A stretch of 64,000 nt of DNA from an uncultured Pseudomonadota bacterium (GTDB taxonomy: Bacteria; Pseudomonadota; Gammaproteobacteria; Steroidobacterales; Steroidobacteraceae). This document shows, piece after piece, positions 8,295-15,860 of this stretch (the stretch's first letter is position 1; each line of letters opens with the position of its first letter). The notes under the pieces were generated by a model. That model saw nothing but the letters and a program-made list of their open reading frames with translations. It was not told where the DNA came from and made no database searches. The stretch spans positions 90,338 to 154,337 of the forward strand of contig CAMLGF010000003.1 in the NCBI GenBank assembly GCA_946479515.1, in the 5' to 3' direction. Made by a program: the position numbers and the translations under genes.

Positions 8295-8684
8295 ATGGGC
8301 AGCAATACCGTCAGCGCCGTCCTCTTCGCCAGGTCGGCGCAGCGCGTCGCGGCGTTTTATCGTGACGTGCTCGGCGCGAACAGTCTCGATCGCGGCGACA
8401 CCCACGAGTCGCTCGAGTGCCAGGGGTTTCACCTGCTGATACAGCAGATCCCTCCGGCCCTGGCAGGCTCGATCGAGATTTCGACGCCGCCTGTGCGGCG
8501 TGAACGGACGGCCGTGCGTCTCGACTTTCCCGTGGCCGACATCGCACAGGCGCGCGCCAACGCGCGGCGTCTGGGGGGTCACGTGGATGACAGTCCGCCT
8601 GCCTGGGCCGGTGACAGTTCCTGCATTTTTCTCGGGTACGACCCGGAAGGGAATGTGATCGGACTCAGGCCTGTCGCGCGCTGA
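8295..8684 (+). CDS. VOC-family (glyoxalase/bleomycin-resistance fold) protein
   Basis: A 129-residue vicinal-oxygen-chelate protein. The segments VSAVLFARSAQRVAAFYRDV and LDFPVADIAQARANARRLG are the two babab repeats, and the end SSCIFLGYDPEGNVIGLRPV is the family-typical last strand with a metal-ligand-like glutamate replaced by Gly-Leu. I chose the ATG at 8295 because an upstream ATG at 8217 adds 26 residues without family similarity. It could bind or metabolise a small molecule; no specific role is visible. Confidence 0.75.
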   Translation: MGSNTVSAVLFARSAQRVAAFYRDVLGANSLDRGDTHESLECQGFHLLIQQIPPALAGSIEISTPPVRRERTAVRLDFPVADIAQARANARRLGGHVDDSPPAWAGDSSCIFLGYDPEGNVIGLRPVAR

Positions 8685-8731
8685 GCCGGAGCGGGCGCGG
8701 TGAGGTGCCGCGCAGCCGAGGTTTCGAGCCC

Positions 8732-8767
8732 TGTCCCCATTTGCTGCAAATGAGGAATGTCCCCATT
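8732..8767. repeat. TGTCCCC-type intergenic element, copy 1
   Basis: Two direct copies of TGTCCCCATT (8732-8741 and 8758-8767) flank a small hairpin (ATTTGC-T-GCAAAT). The same architecture with changed but still pairing stem bases is seen at 22286-22321. The element lies between the convergent VOC and nhaA genes, and its last bases overlap the stop codon of the nhaA fusion gene. Confidence 0.7.
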
Positions 8768-10568
8768 AGGGTGCGCGCCAGAGGATGGCGGTGCCGATGA
8801 TGGCCGAGAGGACGGACCCGGCGAACACGGCGATCTTCGCGGCGGCGAAATCCTCGCTCAGGGGAAAGGCCTGCCCGGCGATGAACAGCGACATGGTGAA
8901 GCCGATGCCGGCGAGCGCGCCTGCGCCGGCGAGCTGGCGCCACGAATAGGCATCCGGCTTTGCCGCGACACCGAACTTCACCGCGACCCAGGACGCGAGC
9001 ACGAAGCCCACGGGCTTACCGAGCGCCAGCCCGAGGATGATGGCCGCCATCAGCCGGCCGTGGCCGGTCAGCATTTCAGTGGCGATCACCACGCCCGCAT
9101 TGGCCAGCGCGAACAGCGGCAGCACCAGGTAGCTGGAGCGAGGTGCGACGTGCCGCAACAGTCGGTCCGCGGGCGACTCGAGCCGGTCATGGATGGCATC
9201 GAGCTCGCGCAGTGCCGGCGCCGACGGTCCGTGGCGGAACTGCTCGCCGCCATGGCTCGCCTCCGCGGTGAGGATGGCGTCGGCCTGCGCAATCAGCGCG
9301 CGGTAGTCGGGCGGTGGGCGCGTTGGAATGAACGCGGCGAGCAGCACGCCGGCGAGTGTGGCGTGCAGTCCGCCCGCATGCACGCACATCCAGAGCACCA
9401 CGCCGGCCAGCACATAGGGCGTGACGCGGTACACACCCCATCGGTTCAGCAGCCCGAGAAAGCCCACCGTCGCGAGCGCGCCCGACAGGGCCATCAGGTT
9501 GAGGGCATCGGAATAGAAAATGGCCACGACGACGATGGCACCGATGTCATCGACAATCGCCGCGGCGGTCAGAAAAATGCGCAGCTCCACGGGCACGCGC
9601 GAGCCCATGAGCGCGATGAGCGCGACCGCGAAGGCCGTGTCCGTCGCCGTGGGCACGCCCCAACCCATCTGCCACGGCCCGGCCGGCACCAGCCACACAT
9701 ATATAAGAGCGGGCAGCGTCATGCCGCCGATGGCGGCGGCGATGGGCAGCGCGGCGCTGCGCCGCGACGCCAGATGGCCCACGGTGAATTCGCGCTTGAT
9801 CTCCAGCCCCACGACCAGGAAGAACACCGTGAGCAAGGCGTCGTTCACCCAGTGCAGCAGCGGCATGTGGAAATCCGCGCTGCCGAAGCGGACGCCCAGG
9901 CTGGTGTCCCAGAACGCCGCGAAGGCGGGGCCGAGCCGCGTGTTGGTGAGCACGATGGCCAGCAAGGTCGCGAGCAGCAGCATCACACCGGTGGACGGCG
10001 CCCAGCTCGCGAAGCCGAGCGCAGCCGTACGCACGCGATGACCGAGCGAACCCAGCATGGCGTCGGTGAACGACGTCTCGTCCCAGGGCCCGTCGTACCG
10101 CAGACCGTTGATGAAGAACGTGGGCGTGAAGCGCACGCCGCTCGCCTGCGAGCTCGCGATGTCGGCGTCCACGCGCGCCCGCGCTTCCCGCCGCACGGTG
10201 TCGGCGATGTCGGCGGGCCGCTCGCCGAGCCGCAGGTCCTCGGCCACGGCGCGCAGATCGTCCTCGCTGAGCGTGCGCGAGCGGGTCATCAGCGACACGT
10301 GCGCGCTCCAGAATTCCTCGGCACTGGCCGCCTGCTCGACCAGATCCGCGGCGCGCCGTGCGATGTCGCTGCCCGTCAAGGGGCGATGCCGGAACACGTA
10401 GCGCACGCGTTCACCCAGCTGATCGCGCACCTCGGCGATGCGCGCGTTCGCGGCGCGGCAGTGCGGGCAGTCGTAACTGCCGTATTCCACCAGGGTGATT
10501 TCCGCCTGGCGCGTACCGACCACGTGGTCATGCGCCAAGTCGACGGGGCGGTCGAGGCGTGTGGACAT
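8766..10568 (-). CDS. nhaA: Na+/H+ antiporter NhaA fused to an N-terminal DsbA/thioredoxin-like domain
   Basis: A 600-residue fusion. Residues about 1-175 are a DsbA-like thioredoxin fold with the redox motif C34-P-H-C37 and a later cis-proline region (GVRFTPTFFING). No signal peptide precedes it, so the redox domain should lie on the cytoplasmic side. Residues about 180-600 are a full NhaA transporter with eleven or twelve membrane segments; the two aspartates of the ion site are D340-D341 in IVDDIGA, matching D163-D164 of E. coli NhaA with an offset of 177. NhaA exports Na+ in exchange for protons. Similar thioredoxin-NhaA fusions occur in other bacteria. No clear Shine-Dalgarno precedes the ATG; it follows the stop of the upstream gene by 7 bases, suggesting reinitiation. 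Confidence 0.9.
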   Translation of the reverse strand: MSTRLDRPVDLAHDHVVGTRQAEITLVEYGSYDCPHCRAANARIAEVRDQLGERVRYVFRHRPLTGSDIARRAADLVEQAASAEEFWSAHVSLMTRSRTLSEDDLRAVAEDLRLGERPADIADTVRREARARVDADIASSQASGVRFTPTFFINGLRYDGPWDETSFTDAMLGSLGHRVRTAALGFASWAPSTGVMLLLATLLAIVLTNTRLGPAFAAFWDTSLGVRFGSADFHMPLLHWVNDALLTVFFLVVGLEIKREFTVGHLASRRSAALPIAAAIGGMTLPALIYVWLVPAGPWQMGWGVPTATDTAFAVALIALMGSRVPVELRIFLTAAAIVDDIGAIVVVAIFYSDALNLMALSGALATVGFLGLLNRWGVYRVTPYVLAGVVLWMCVHAGGLHATLAGVLLAAFIPTRPPPDYRALIAQADAILTAEASHGGEQFRHGPSAPALRELDAIHDRLESPADRLLRHVAPRSSYLVLPLFALANAGVVIATEMLTGHGRLMAAIILGLALGKPVGFVLASWVAVKFGVAAKPDAYSWRQLAGAGALAGIGFTMSLFIAGQAFPLSEDFAAAKIAVFAGSVLSAIIGTAILWRAP

Positions 10569-10575
10569 TAATTAG

Positions 10576-11136
10576 TTAGTGCGCGGCGGTCTTGTGATAG
10601 GTGAACGACGTCCGCAGGTCGACGCTGGCGCCGCGGATCGTGTCGCGCAGCCGCACCTTGAGCACCCAGTTTCCCTCGGGGTCGGTCGACTCACCCGTGA
10701 AGCCGACGAGCTGGTCGACCAGCCGCACGTTGCGGGGGCTGCCCTGCAGAGGGCCGGCGGCGCAGGTGGCGTCCGTCAGTTCCTGCGAGACGGAGCCATC
10801 GGGCCGCAGCAACAGATAGTCGCACAGGATGCGGATGTTGCCTTTCTCGTCGCGGGCCGGGTTCGTGAAGAACACCAGGGCCATGATGCTCCCACCCAGC
10901 TGCACCTCGCCGGTGGTGGTGAAATGCGGTTGCTCCGGCCGTGCCCATTTTTCGCGCCAGTCCGCATCGGGCGTGAGGATGACGCTGCCGCCGAAACCCT
11001 GCGAGCTCTTCATGCTGTCGGACTCGGGGACGGGATTGCCCTGCGCGTCGCGCCAACCCACTTCCTCGATGGCATAGACGCTGCCAGGCGCGATTACCGT
11101 CAGGCACAGAATGGCCAGCCTTGAAGTGAGATGCAT
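10576..11136 (-). CDS. Exported protein of unknown function
   Basis: A 186-residue protein with a clear signal peptide (MHLTSRLAILCLTVIAPGSVYA). The mature part has a beta-rich look, two cysteines (in IRILCDYLLL and DATCAAGPL) that could form a disulfide, and a conserved-looking segment GNWVLKVRLRDTIRGASVDL. I do not recognise the family. It is seven bases upstream of the nhaA fusion gene on the same strand and probably shares its transcript, so it may be a periplasmic partner of ion or redox homeostasis; that is inference. Confidence 0.7.
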   Translation of the reverse strand: MHLTSRLAILCLTVIAPGSVYAIEEVGWRDAQGNPVPESDSMKSSQGFGGSVILTPDADWREKWARPEQPHFTTTGEVQLGGSIMALVFFTNPARDEKGNIRILCDYLLLRPDGSVSQELTDATCAAGPLQGSPRNVRLVDQLVGFTGESTDPEGNWVLKVRLRDTIRGASVDLRTSFTYHKTAAH

Positions 11137-11265
11137 GGTTCAGCCCGGTTGCGGCGCGGCCGCCCGCCGCGAGAACGAGTTTACCCCACGCGCGCCGTCG
11201 GGCCCTTGACGGTGCCGGGGCCTATACCGTGTACTCCGGCGTCCGGAAAACTTGAGGGGTGCCAG

Positions 11266-12162
11266 ATGTTGAGCCGTCGTTCGTTCCTGATTTCCGCGGG
11301 TGCCGGCGTCACTGCCGGATCGATGCTGTCCTCGCTGGCGTTCGCAAATCATCACGAATCGGTTCCGCTGGGCATCCAGCTGTGGACGGTGAAGTCGGAA
11401 GCCGAAAAGGACCTGGAAGGCACCCTGCGCAAGGTCCATGCCGCCGGCTTCCGGGAAATCGAATTCGCCGGCTATTACGGCAAGGACCCGGCCGAGCTGG
11501 CCAAGCTCATGAGGGGCATCGGTTTCTCGCTGGTGAGCACGCATGCCGGTGCGGCCGACATCGCGAAGAACGGCGACAAGATCCTCGCCGACGCCAAGAC
11601 CCTCGGCCTCAAATATGTCGTCTGCTCTTCACCCGGCGTCTCTCCCGAGAAGGAGAAACTGCCCTGGGAAGAGCGCATGAAGGCGGTGGACCTCACCGAC
11701 TGGAAATGGAACGTCGACCTGTTCAACAAGTTCGGCAAGCAGGTCAGCGATGCCGGCATGACCTTCGGATACCACAACCACAGCGCGGAATTCCGCAAGC
11801 TGTCCAATGGCCTGACGGGCTTCGACTACCTGTTCGGCAATACCGATCCCGCACACGTGAAGATCGAGCTCGACGTGGGCTGGGTGGTGGTGGCGCAGCA
11901 GGATCCGGTCGCCATCCTGAACCACCACAAGGACCGCGTGATCGCGCTGCACGTGAAGGACGTCGCCAAGCGCGGCGCCGATGGCAAGGATCCGGCGTCC
12001 GTCGCCTTGGGTGAAGGCGTCATCGACTGGAAGGCCGTGATCGGCACCGCGAAGAAGAACGGCACCCAGGCTTATTTCTACGAGCAGGAAGAGCCGTTCA
12101 CGCGGCCCATCCTCGACTCCGTGAAGATCTCGGGCGAGTACCTGCAGAAGCTCAAGGTCTGA
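11266..12162 (+). CDS. Tat-exported sugar phosphate isomerase/epimerase-like TIM barrel
   Basis: A 298-residue protein starting at the ATG at 11266. The N-terminus LSRRSFLISAGAGVTAGSML is a twin-arginine signal with the RRSFL motif, so the folded enzyme would be exported. The rest is a xylose-isomerase-like TIM barrel: VPLGIQLWTVKSEAEKD, EIEFAGYYG, FGYHNHSAEF and KIELDVGWVVVAQQDP carry likely metal ligands (His, Glu, Asp). Related proteins act in inositol and 3-keto-sugar pathways. The next gene starts seven bases downstream, forming an operon with a second isomerase, an oxidoreductase and a carrier. Confidence 0.85.
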   Translation: MLSRRSFLISAGAGVTAGSMLSSLAFANHHESVPLGIQLWTVKSEAEKDLEGTLRKVHAAGFREIEFAGYYGKDPAELAKLMRGIGFSLVSTHAGAADIAKNGDKILADAKTLGLKYVVCSSPGVSPEKEKLPWEERMKAVDLTDWKWNVDLFNKFGKQVSDAGMTFGYHNHSAEFRKLSNGLTGFDYLFGNTDPAHVKIELDVGWVVVAQQDPVAILNHHKDRVIALHVKDVAKRGADGKDPASVALGEGVIDWKAVIGTAKKNGTQAYFYEQEEPFTRPILDSVKISGEYLQKLKV

Positions 12163-12169
12163 GGTTGGC

Positions 12170-13225
12170 GTGAAGACCATCAGGGGGCCGGCGATTTTCC
12201 TCGCGCAGTTCGCGGGCGGCGGCCCGCACCTGCAGAACTTCGATGACATGTGCAAATGGGCGGCGGGCTACGGCTACGCCGGCGTGCAGCTGCCGAGCTG
12301 GGATGCGCGTGTCATGGATCTCGCCAAGGCCGCGCAGAGCAAGGCGTACTGCGACGACCTCAAGGGCGTGGCCGCGAAGCACAAGATCGAGATCACCGAA
12401 CTCGCCGCGCACCTGCAGGGGCAGCTGGTGGCCGTGCATCCCGCCTATGACCTGCAGTTCGACAATTTCGCGCCCAAGGAAGTACACGGCAATGCGGGCA
12501 AGCGCCAGGCCTGGGCGGTCGAGCAGATGAAGCTGGTCGCGAAGGCCAGCCGCAACCTCGGCTTGAAGAATTGCGCCGCCTTCCCCGGCGCGCTCGCCTG
12601 GCCCTATCTATATCCGTGGCCGCAGCGTCCGCCCGGCCTCATCGAGGCGGCGTTCGACGAGCTCGCGAAGCGCTGGCGCCCCATCCTCGACGTGTTCCAG
12701 GAGCAGGGGCAGAACTGCTGCTTCGAGGTGCATCCCGGCGAGGACATCTTCGACGGCACCACCTTCGAGATGTTCCTCGAGCGTGTGAACGGCCACGAGG
12801 CCTGCAATCTCCTGTTCGATCCTTCGCACTTCGTGCTGCAGCAGCTCGATTACCTCGCGTACATCGACTTCTATCACGAGCGCATCAAGATGTTTCACGT
12901 GAAGGACGCGGAGTTCCGTCCTACGGGCAAGCAGGGCGTGTACTCGGGCTATGCCTCGTGGAAGGATCGCGCCGGCCGCTTCCGCTCGCTGGGTGACGGT
13001 CAGGTGGACTTCAACGGCATCTTCTCGAAATTCGCCGCCTACGATTACGAAGGCTGGGCCGTGCTCGAGTGGGAGTGCGCGCTCAAGCATCCCGAGGACG
13101 GCGCGCGCGAAGGCGCGCCCTTCATCAGGAAACACATCATCCGTGTCACCGAGAAGGCCTTCGACGATTTCGCGGCCGGCGGTGACAATTCCGTTGCATT
13201 GAAGACGCTGGGGCTTGCCAAGTGA
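12170..13225 (+). CDS. Sugar phosphate isomerase/epimerase family protein
   Basis: A 351-residue cytoplasmic TIM-barrel protein with a GTG start. Likely metal-binding positions are in NCCFEVHPGEDIF, NLLFDPSHFV, MFHVKDAEF and AVLEWECALKH, which supply Glu, Asp, His and Glu residues as in xylose-isomerase-like epimerases. It lacks a signal peptide, unlike the first paralogue. Its 3' end overlaps the start of the Gfo/Idh/MocA gene by four bases (GTGA). Together they look like steps of a keto-sugar or inositol-like catabolic route; the exact substrate is not evident. Confidence 0.85.
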   Translation: MKTIRGPAIFLAQFAGGGPHLQNFDDMCKWAAGYGYAGVQLPSWDARVMDLAKAAQSKAYCDDLKGVAAKHKIEITELAAHLQGQLVAVHPAYDLQFDNFAPKEVHGNAGKRQAWAVEQMKLVAKASRNLGLKNCAAFPGALAWPYLYPWPQRPPGLIEAAFDELAKRWRPILDVFQEQGQNCCFEVHPGEDIFDGTTFEMFLERVNGHEACNLLFDPSHFVLQQLDYLAYIDFYHERIKMFHVKDAEFRPTGKQGVYSGYASWKDRAGRFRSLGDGQVDFNGIFSKFAAYDYEGWAVLEWECALKHPEDGAREGAPFIRKHIIRVTEKAFDDFAAGGDNSVALKTLGLAK

Positions 13226-14352
13226 GACAACTTCGTTGGGGAATGATCGGTGGCGGTGAGGGCGCGTTCATCGGCGCCGTGCATCGCATGGCGGCGCGGC
13301 TGGATGGCCGCTACCAACTCGTGGCCGGCGTGTTCTCGTCGGACGCCGAGAAGACCAAGCGCTCGGCCGCCGCGCTCGGCGTGGATCCGGCGCGCGCGTA
13401 TCCCAGCGTCGACGCCATGATCGCGGGCGAGAAGGCGCGGCCCGACGGCATCGAAGTGGTGTCCATCGTGACGCCCAACCATGTGCACTACGTGCAGTCC
13501 GCGGCCTGCCTCGAGGCCGGGCTCGACGTCATCTGCGACAAGCCGCTGACCACCAACCTGGCGGACGCCGAGAAGCTCGTGAAGCTCGCGGCCGACAAGA
13601 AGCGGCTGCTGGGTGTGACGTTCAACTACACCGGCTACCCGATGATCCGCCACGCCAAGCAGCTGATCGCCGACGGCTTCATCGGCAAGCTGCGCGTGGT
13701 GCAGGCCGAGTATCCGCAGGGCTGGCTCGCCACCGCGCTCGAGAAGACCGGGCAGAAGCAGGCCTCGTGGCGCACGGATCCCAAGCAGGCCGGCGCTGGT
13801 GCGCTCGGTGACATCGGTTCGCATTCGTTCCAGCTGGCCGAGTTCGTCACGGGCGAGAAGGTGTCGGAGGTGGCGGCGGATGTCAGCGCGCTCGTCCCGG
13901 GCCGCGTGATCGACGACAACGTCAACGTGCTGCTGCGCTTCGCCAGCGGCGCGCGCGGCAGCCTCTGGGCGAGCCAGGTCGCCATCGGCAAGCTCAACAG
14001 CCATCGCCTGCGCGTGTATGGCGAGAGCGGTTCCATCGAGTGGTTCCAGGAGCGGCCGGAAGAACTGCTGCTGGTCGAAGCCGGCGAGGCGCCGCGCTTC
14101 GTGCGCCGTGGCGATCCGGAAACGCCGACCAGCTCGGTGGGCCTGCCCGGAGGTCACCCCGAGGGCTTCATCGAGGCCTTCTCGCAGCTCTATACCGATT
14201 TCGCCGAGCGCGTGACCGCGCGCCTCGAGAACCGTTCGCCCAAGGCCGCCTCGCTGTTCGCACCCGACGTGGTGACGGGCACGCGCGTCATGGCCTTCAT
14301 CGAAGCCGTGTTGAAGTCGGGCCAGGCGAACAGCGCCTGGATCCGTATCTAA
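13222..14352 (+). CDS. Gfo/Idh/MocA-family oxidoreductase
   Basis: A 376-residue NAD(P)-dependent sugar or inositol dehydrogenase-like enzyme. The Rossmann motif is GMIGGGEGAFIG near the N-terminus and the family's EKP motif appears as CDKPL (D106, K107, P108). The C-terminal domain contains GALGDIGSHSFQLAEFVTG, where D and H are typical active-site residues. It starts at a GTG overlapping the previous stop by four bases, so translation is coupled. In this family the usual reaction is oxidation of a sugar hydroxyl to a ketone, which fits the neighbouring isomerases. Confidence 0.9.
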   Translation: MRQLRWGMIGGGEGAFIGAVHRMAARLDGRYQLVAGVFSSDAEKTKRSAAALGVDPARAYPSVDAMIAGEKARPDGIEVVSIVTPNHVHYVQSAACLEAGLDVICDKPLTTNLADAEKLVKLAADKKRLLGVTFNYTGYPMIRHAKQLIADGFIGKLRVVQAEYPQGWLATALEKTGQKQASWRTDPKQAGAGALGDIGSHSFQLAEFVTGEKVSEVAADVSALVPGRVIDDNVNVLLRFASGARGSLWASQVAIGKLNSHRLRVYGESGSIEWFQERPEELLLVEAGEAPRFVRRGDPETPTSSVGLPGGHPEGFIEAFSQLYTDFAERVTARLENRSPKAASLFAPDVVTGTRVMAFIEAVLKSGQANSAWIRI

Positions 14353-14405
14353 CTACAAATCGTCTGGGACATGAGATCTCAGGAACACTCAAGGGGGTAG
14401 ACAAG

Positions 14406-15752
14406 ATGAACGATGCGACCCAGCCGACAGACGGCTACAACCGAAGCGCAATCTTCTGGATCTGCGTGCTGGCGCTGGTGACGGCCGCGCTATCGTTCTC
14501 GTTGCGCTCCGGCGTCGCGGGCGCCATCCAGCAGGGCGTGTTCAACCCCATCGACGCGGTCCACTCCGGCGAGCTGGTCGCCACGGCGCTCGGCAACTCT
14601 TTCCTGGGTTTTGCGATTTCGCTGCTCGTCATCAGTCCCTTTCTCGACGTGTTCGGCGCCAAGCGCATCGTCTTGCTGGCCTCGCTCTGCTTCATCGCGG
14701 GACCTGCGCTGATCATCTACGCGCCGAACGCGGGTGACGGTTCTGCCATCACCTCGATGATGAACATCGGCATGGTAATCGCCGGTGTGGGTTGGGGCGC
14801 CACCGAAGCCTCCATCAATCCGGTGACGGCGGCGCTGTATCCCACCGACAAGACGCACAGGCTCAATGTACTGCACGCCTGGTGGCCTGCCGGCATCGTT
14901 GCCGGCGGCCTCACGATCGTCGGCGCGACCAAGTTCTTCGGTGGCTATGACTGGCGCTACATCGTCGCGGCCATCATGGTTCCAGGCGTGCTGTTCGGCC
15001 TCTGGGCGCTGACGCAGAAATTCCCGAAGACCGAAAGCACCAATCTCGGTGTGCCGTTCGGAGAAATGCTGACCGAACCCTTCAAGCGGCCGAGTTTCTG
15101 GATCTTCCCGGCCATCATGTTCCTCACTGCCTCGGCGGAACTGGCCCCGGGCTCGTGGGTGGATGTCTCGTTGACGCAAACCGTCGGCATGCCCGGCATT
15201 CTGGTGCTGGTCTATGTGTCGGCCATCATGTTCGTGATGCGGCACTTTGCCGGCGCGCTGGCGCATCGCATCTCGGACATGGGATTGCTCGCGGTTTGCA
15301 CGATTCCCGCGGCAATCGGGCTGTATCTGCTTGCGGTTGCAAACTCGCCCGTCACGGCGCTGGTCGCAGCGACCTTGTGGGCGATCGGCGTGGCCTTCAT
15401 GTGGCCCACCATGCTCGCGGCTGTTGCGCACCGGTATCCGCGCGGTGGTCCGTGGACCATCGGCCTCGTGGGCTTTGCCGGTGCGATGGCAATCTACTTC
15501 GTGTTGCCGAAGCTGGGGCAAATCTACGACACCGCGAAGGCCGAACGTGCCGGCGGTGAGGAGGCCTTCAAGGCGCTGCAGCCGGGAAGCTCAGAGCTTC
15601 TGCAGACGCTGGCCTATGCCGCAGAGAAGTCCTTCAAGGCGGTCGCCATCATTCCTGTCATCCTGCTCGTGATCTTCGGCGCAGTATGGCTGATCGAGCG
15701 CAAGAAGAAGCTTGGTGACCCCAGCGCGAAGGCGGTGCAGACAGCAAACTGA
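14406..15752 (+). CDS. MFS transporter, probable sugar carrier
   Basis: A 448-residue protein with about twelve membrane segments. The start at 14406 (MNDATQPTDGYNRSAIFW) is preceded by AAGGGGGTAG, a good ribosome-binding site; a much longer upstream frame is antisense-like overlap with the oxidoreductase gene. The loop with DVFGAKRIVLLASL after the second helix is the MFS signature region. It lies 53 bases behind the oxidoreductase gene and most likely imports the substrate of this locus. A strong hairpin follows. Confidence 0.85.
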   Translation: MNDATQPTDGYNRSAIFWICVLALVTAALSFSLRSGVAGAIQQGVFNPIDAVHSGELVATALGNSFLGFAISLLVISPFLDVFGAKRIVLLASLCFIAGPALIIYAPNAGDGSAITSMMNIGMVIAGVGWGATEASINPVTAALYPTDKTHRLNVLHAWWPAGIVAGGLTIVGATKFFGGYDWRYIVAAIMVPGVLFGLWALTQKFPKTESTNLGVPFGEMLTEPFKRPSFWIFPAIMFLTASAELAPGSWVDVSLTQTVGMPGILVLVYVSAIMFVMRHFAGALAHRISDMGLLAVCTIPAAIGLYLLAVANSPVTALVAATLWAIGVAFMWPTMLAAVAHRYPRGGPWTIGLVGFAGAMAIYFVLPKLGQIYDTAKAERAGGEEAFKALQPGSSELLQTLAYAAEKSFKAVAIIPVILLVIFGAVWLIERKKKLGDPSAKAVQTAN

Positions 15753-15757
15753 TCCAG

Positions 15758-15765
15758 TGGGGACA
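15758..15765. repeat. GGGGACA motif, single copy
   Basis: TGGGGACA lies six bases after the stop codon of the MFS gene. It matches the core of the elements at 8732, 22286 and 54340, again at a gene 3' end, but has no partner copy beside it. Confidence 0.4.
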
Positions 15766-15775
15766 GACCTGGAAA

Positions 15776-15805
15776 GAGAAGGGCGGGCGTGAGTCCGCCC
15801 TTCTC
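15776..15805 (+). terminator. Hairpin terminator between MFS and TonB-dependent receptor genes
   Basis: GAGAAGGGCGG (15776-15786) pairs perfectly with CCGCCCTTCTC (15795-15805) across an eight-base loop. It lies between the convergent MFS and receptor genes and could serve both strands. The T-tract after it is short. Confidence 0.75.
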
Positions 15806-15860
15806 ATTTGCGCGTGGTGCGCCTGCGCTACAGTTCCGCTCGATGCCCGCGACCGGCAGG

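Noticed and set aside
13045..14157. Long open frame on the minus strand antisense to the Gfo/Idh/MocA and isomerase genes
   Set aside because: It has no recognisable domain or start signal and runs through conserved coding sequence on the other strand; it is a typical high-GC shadow.
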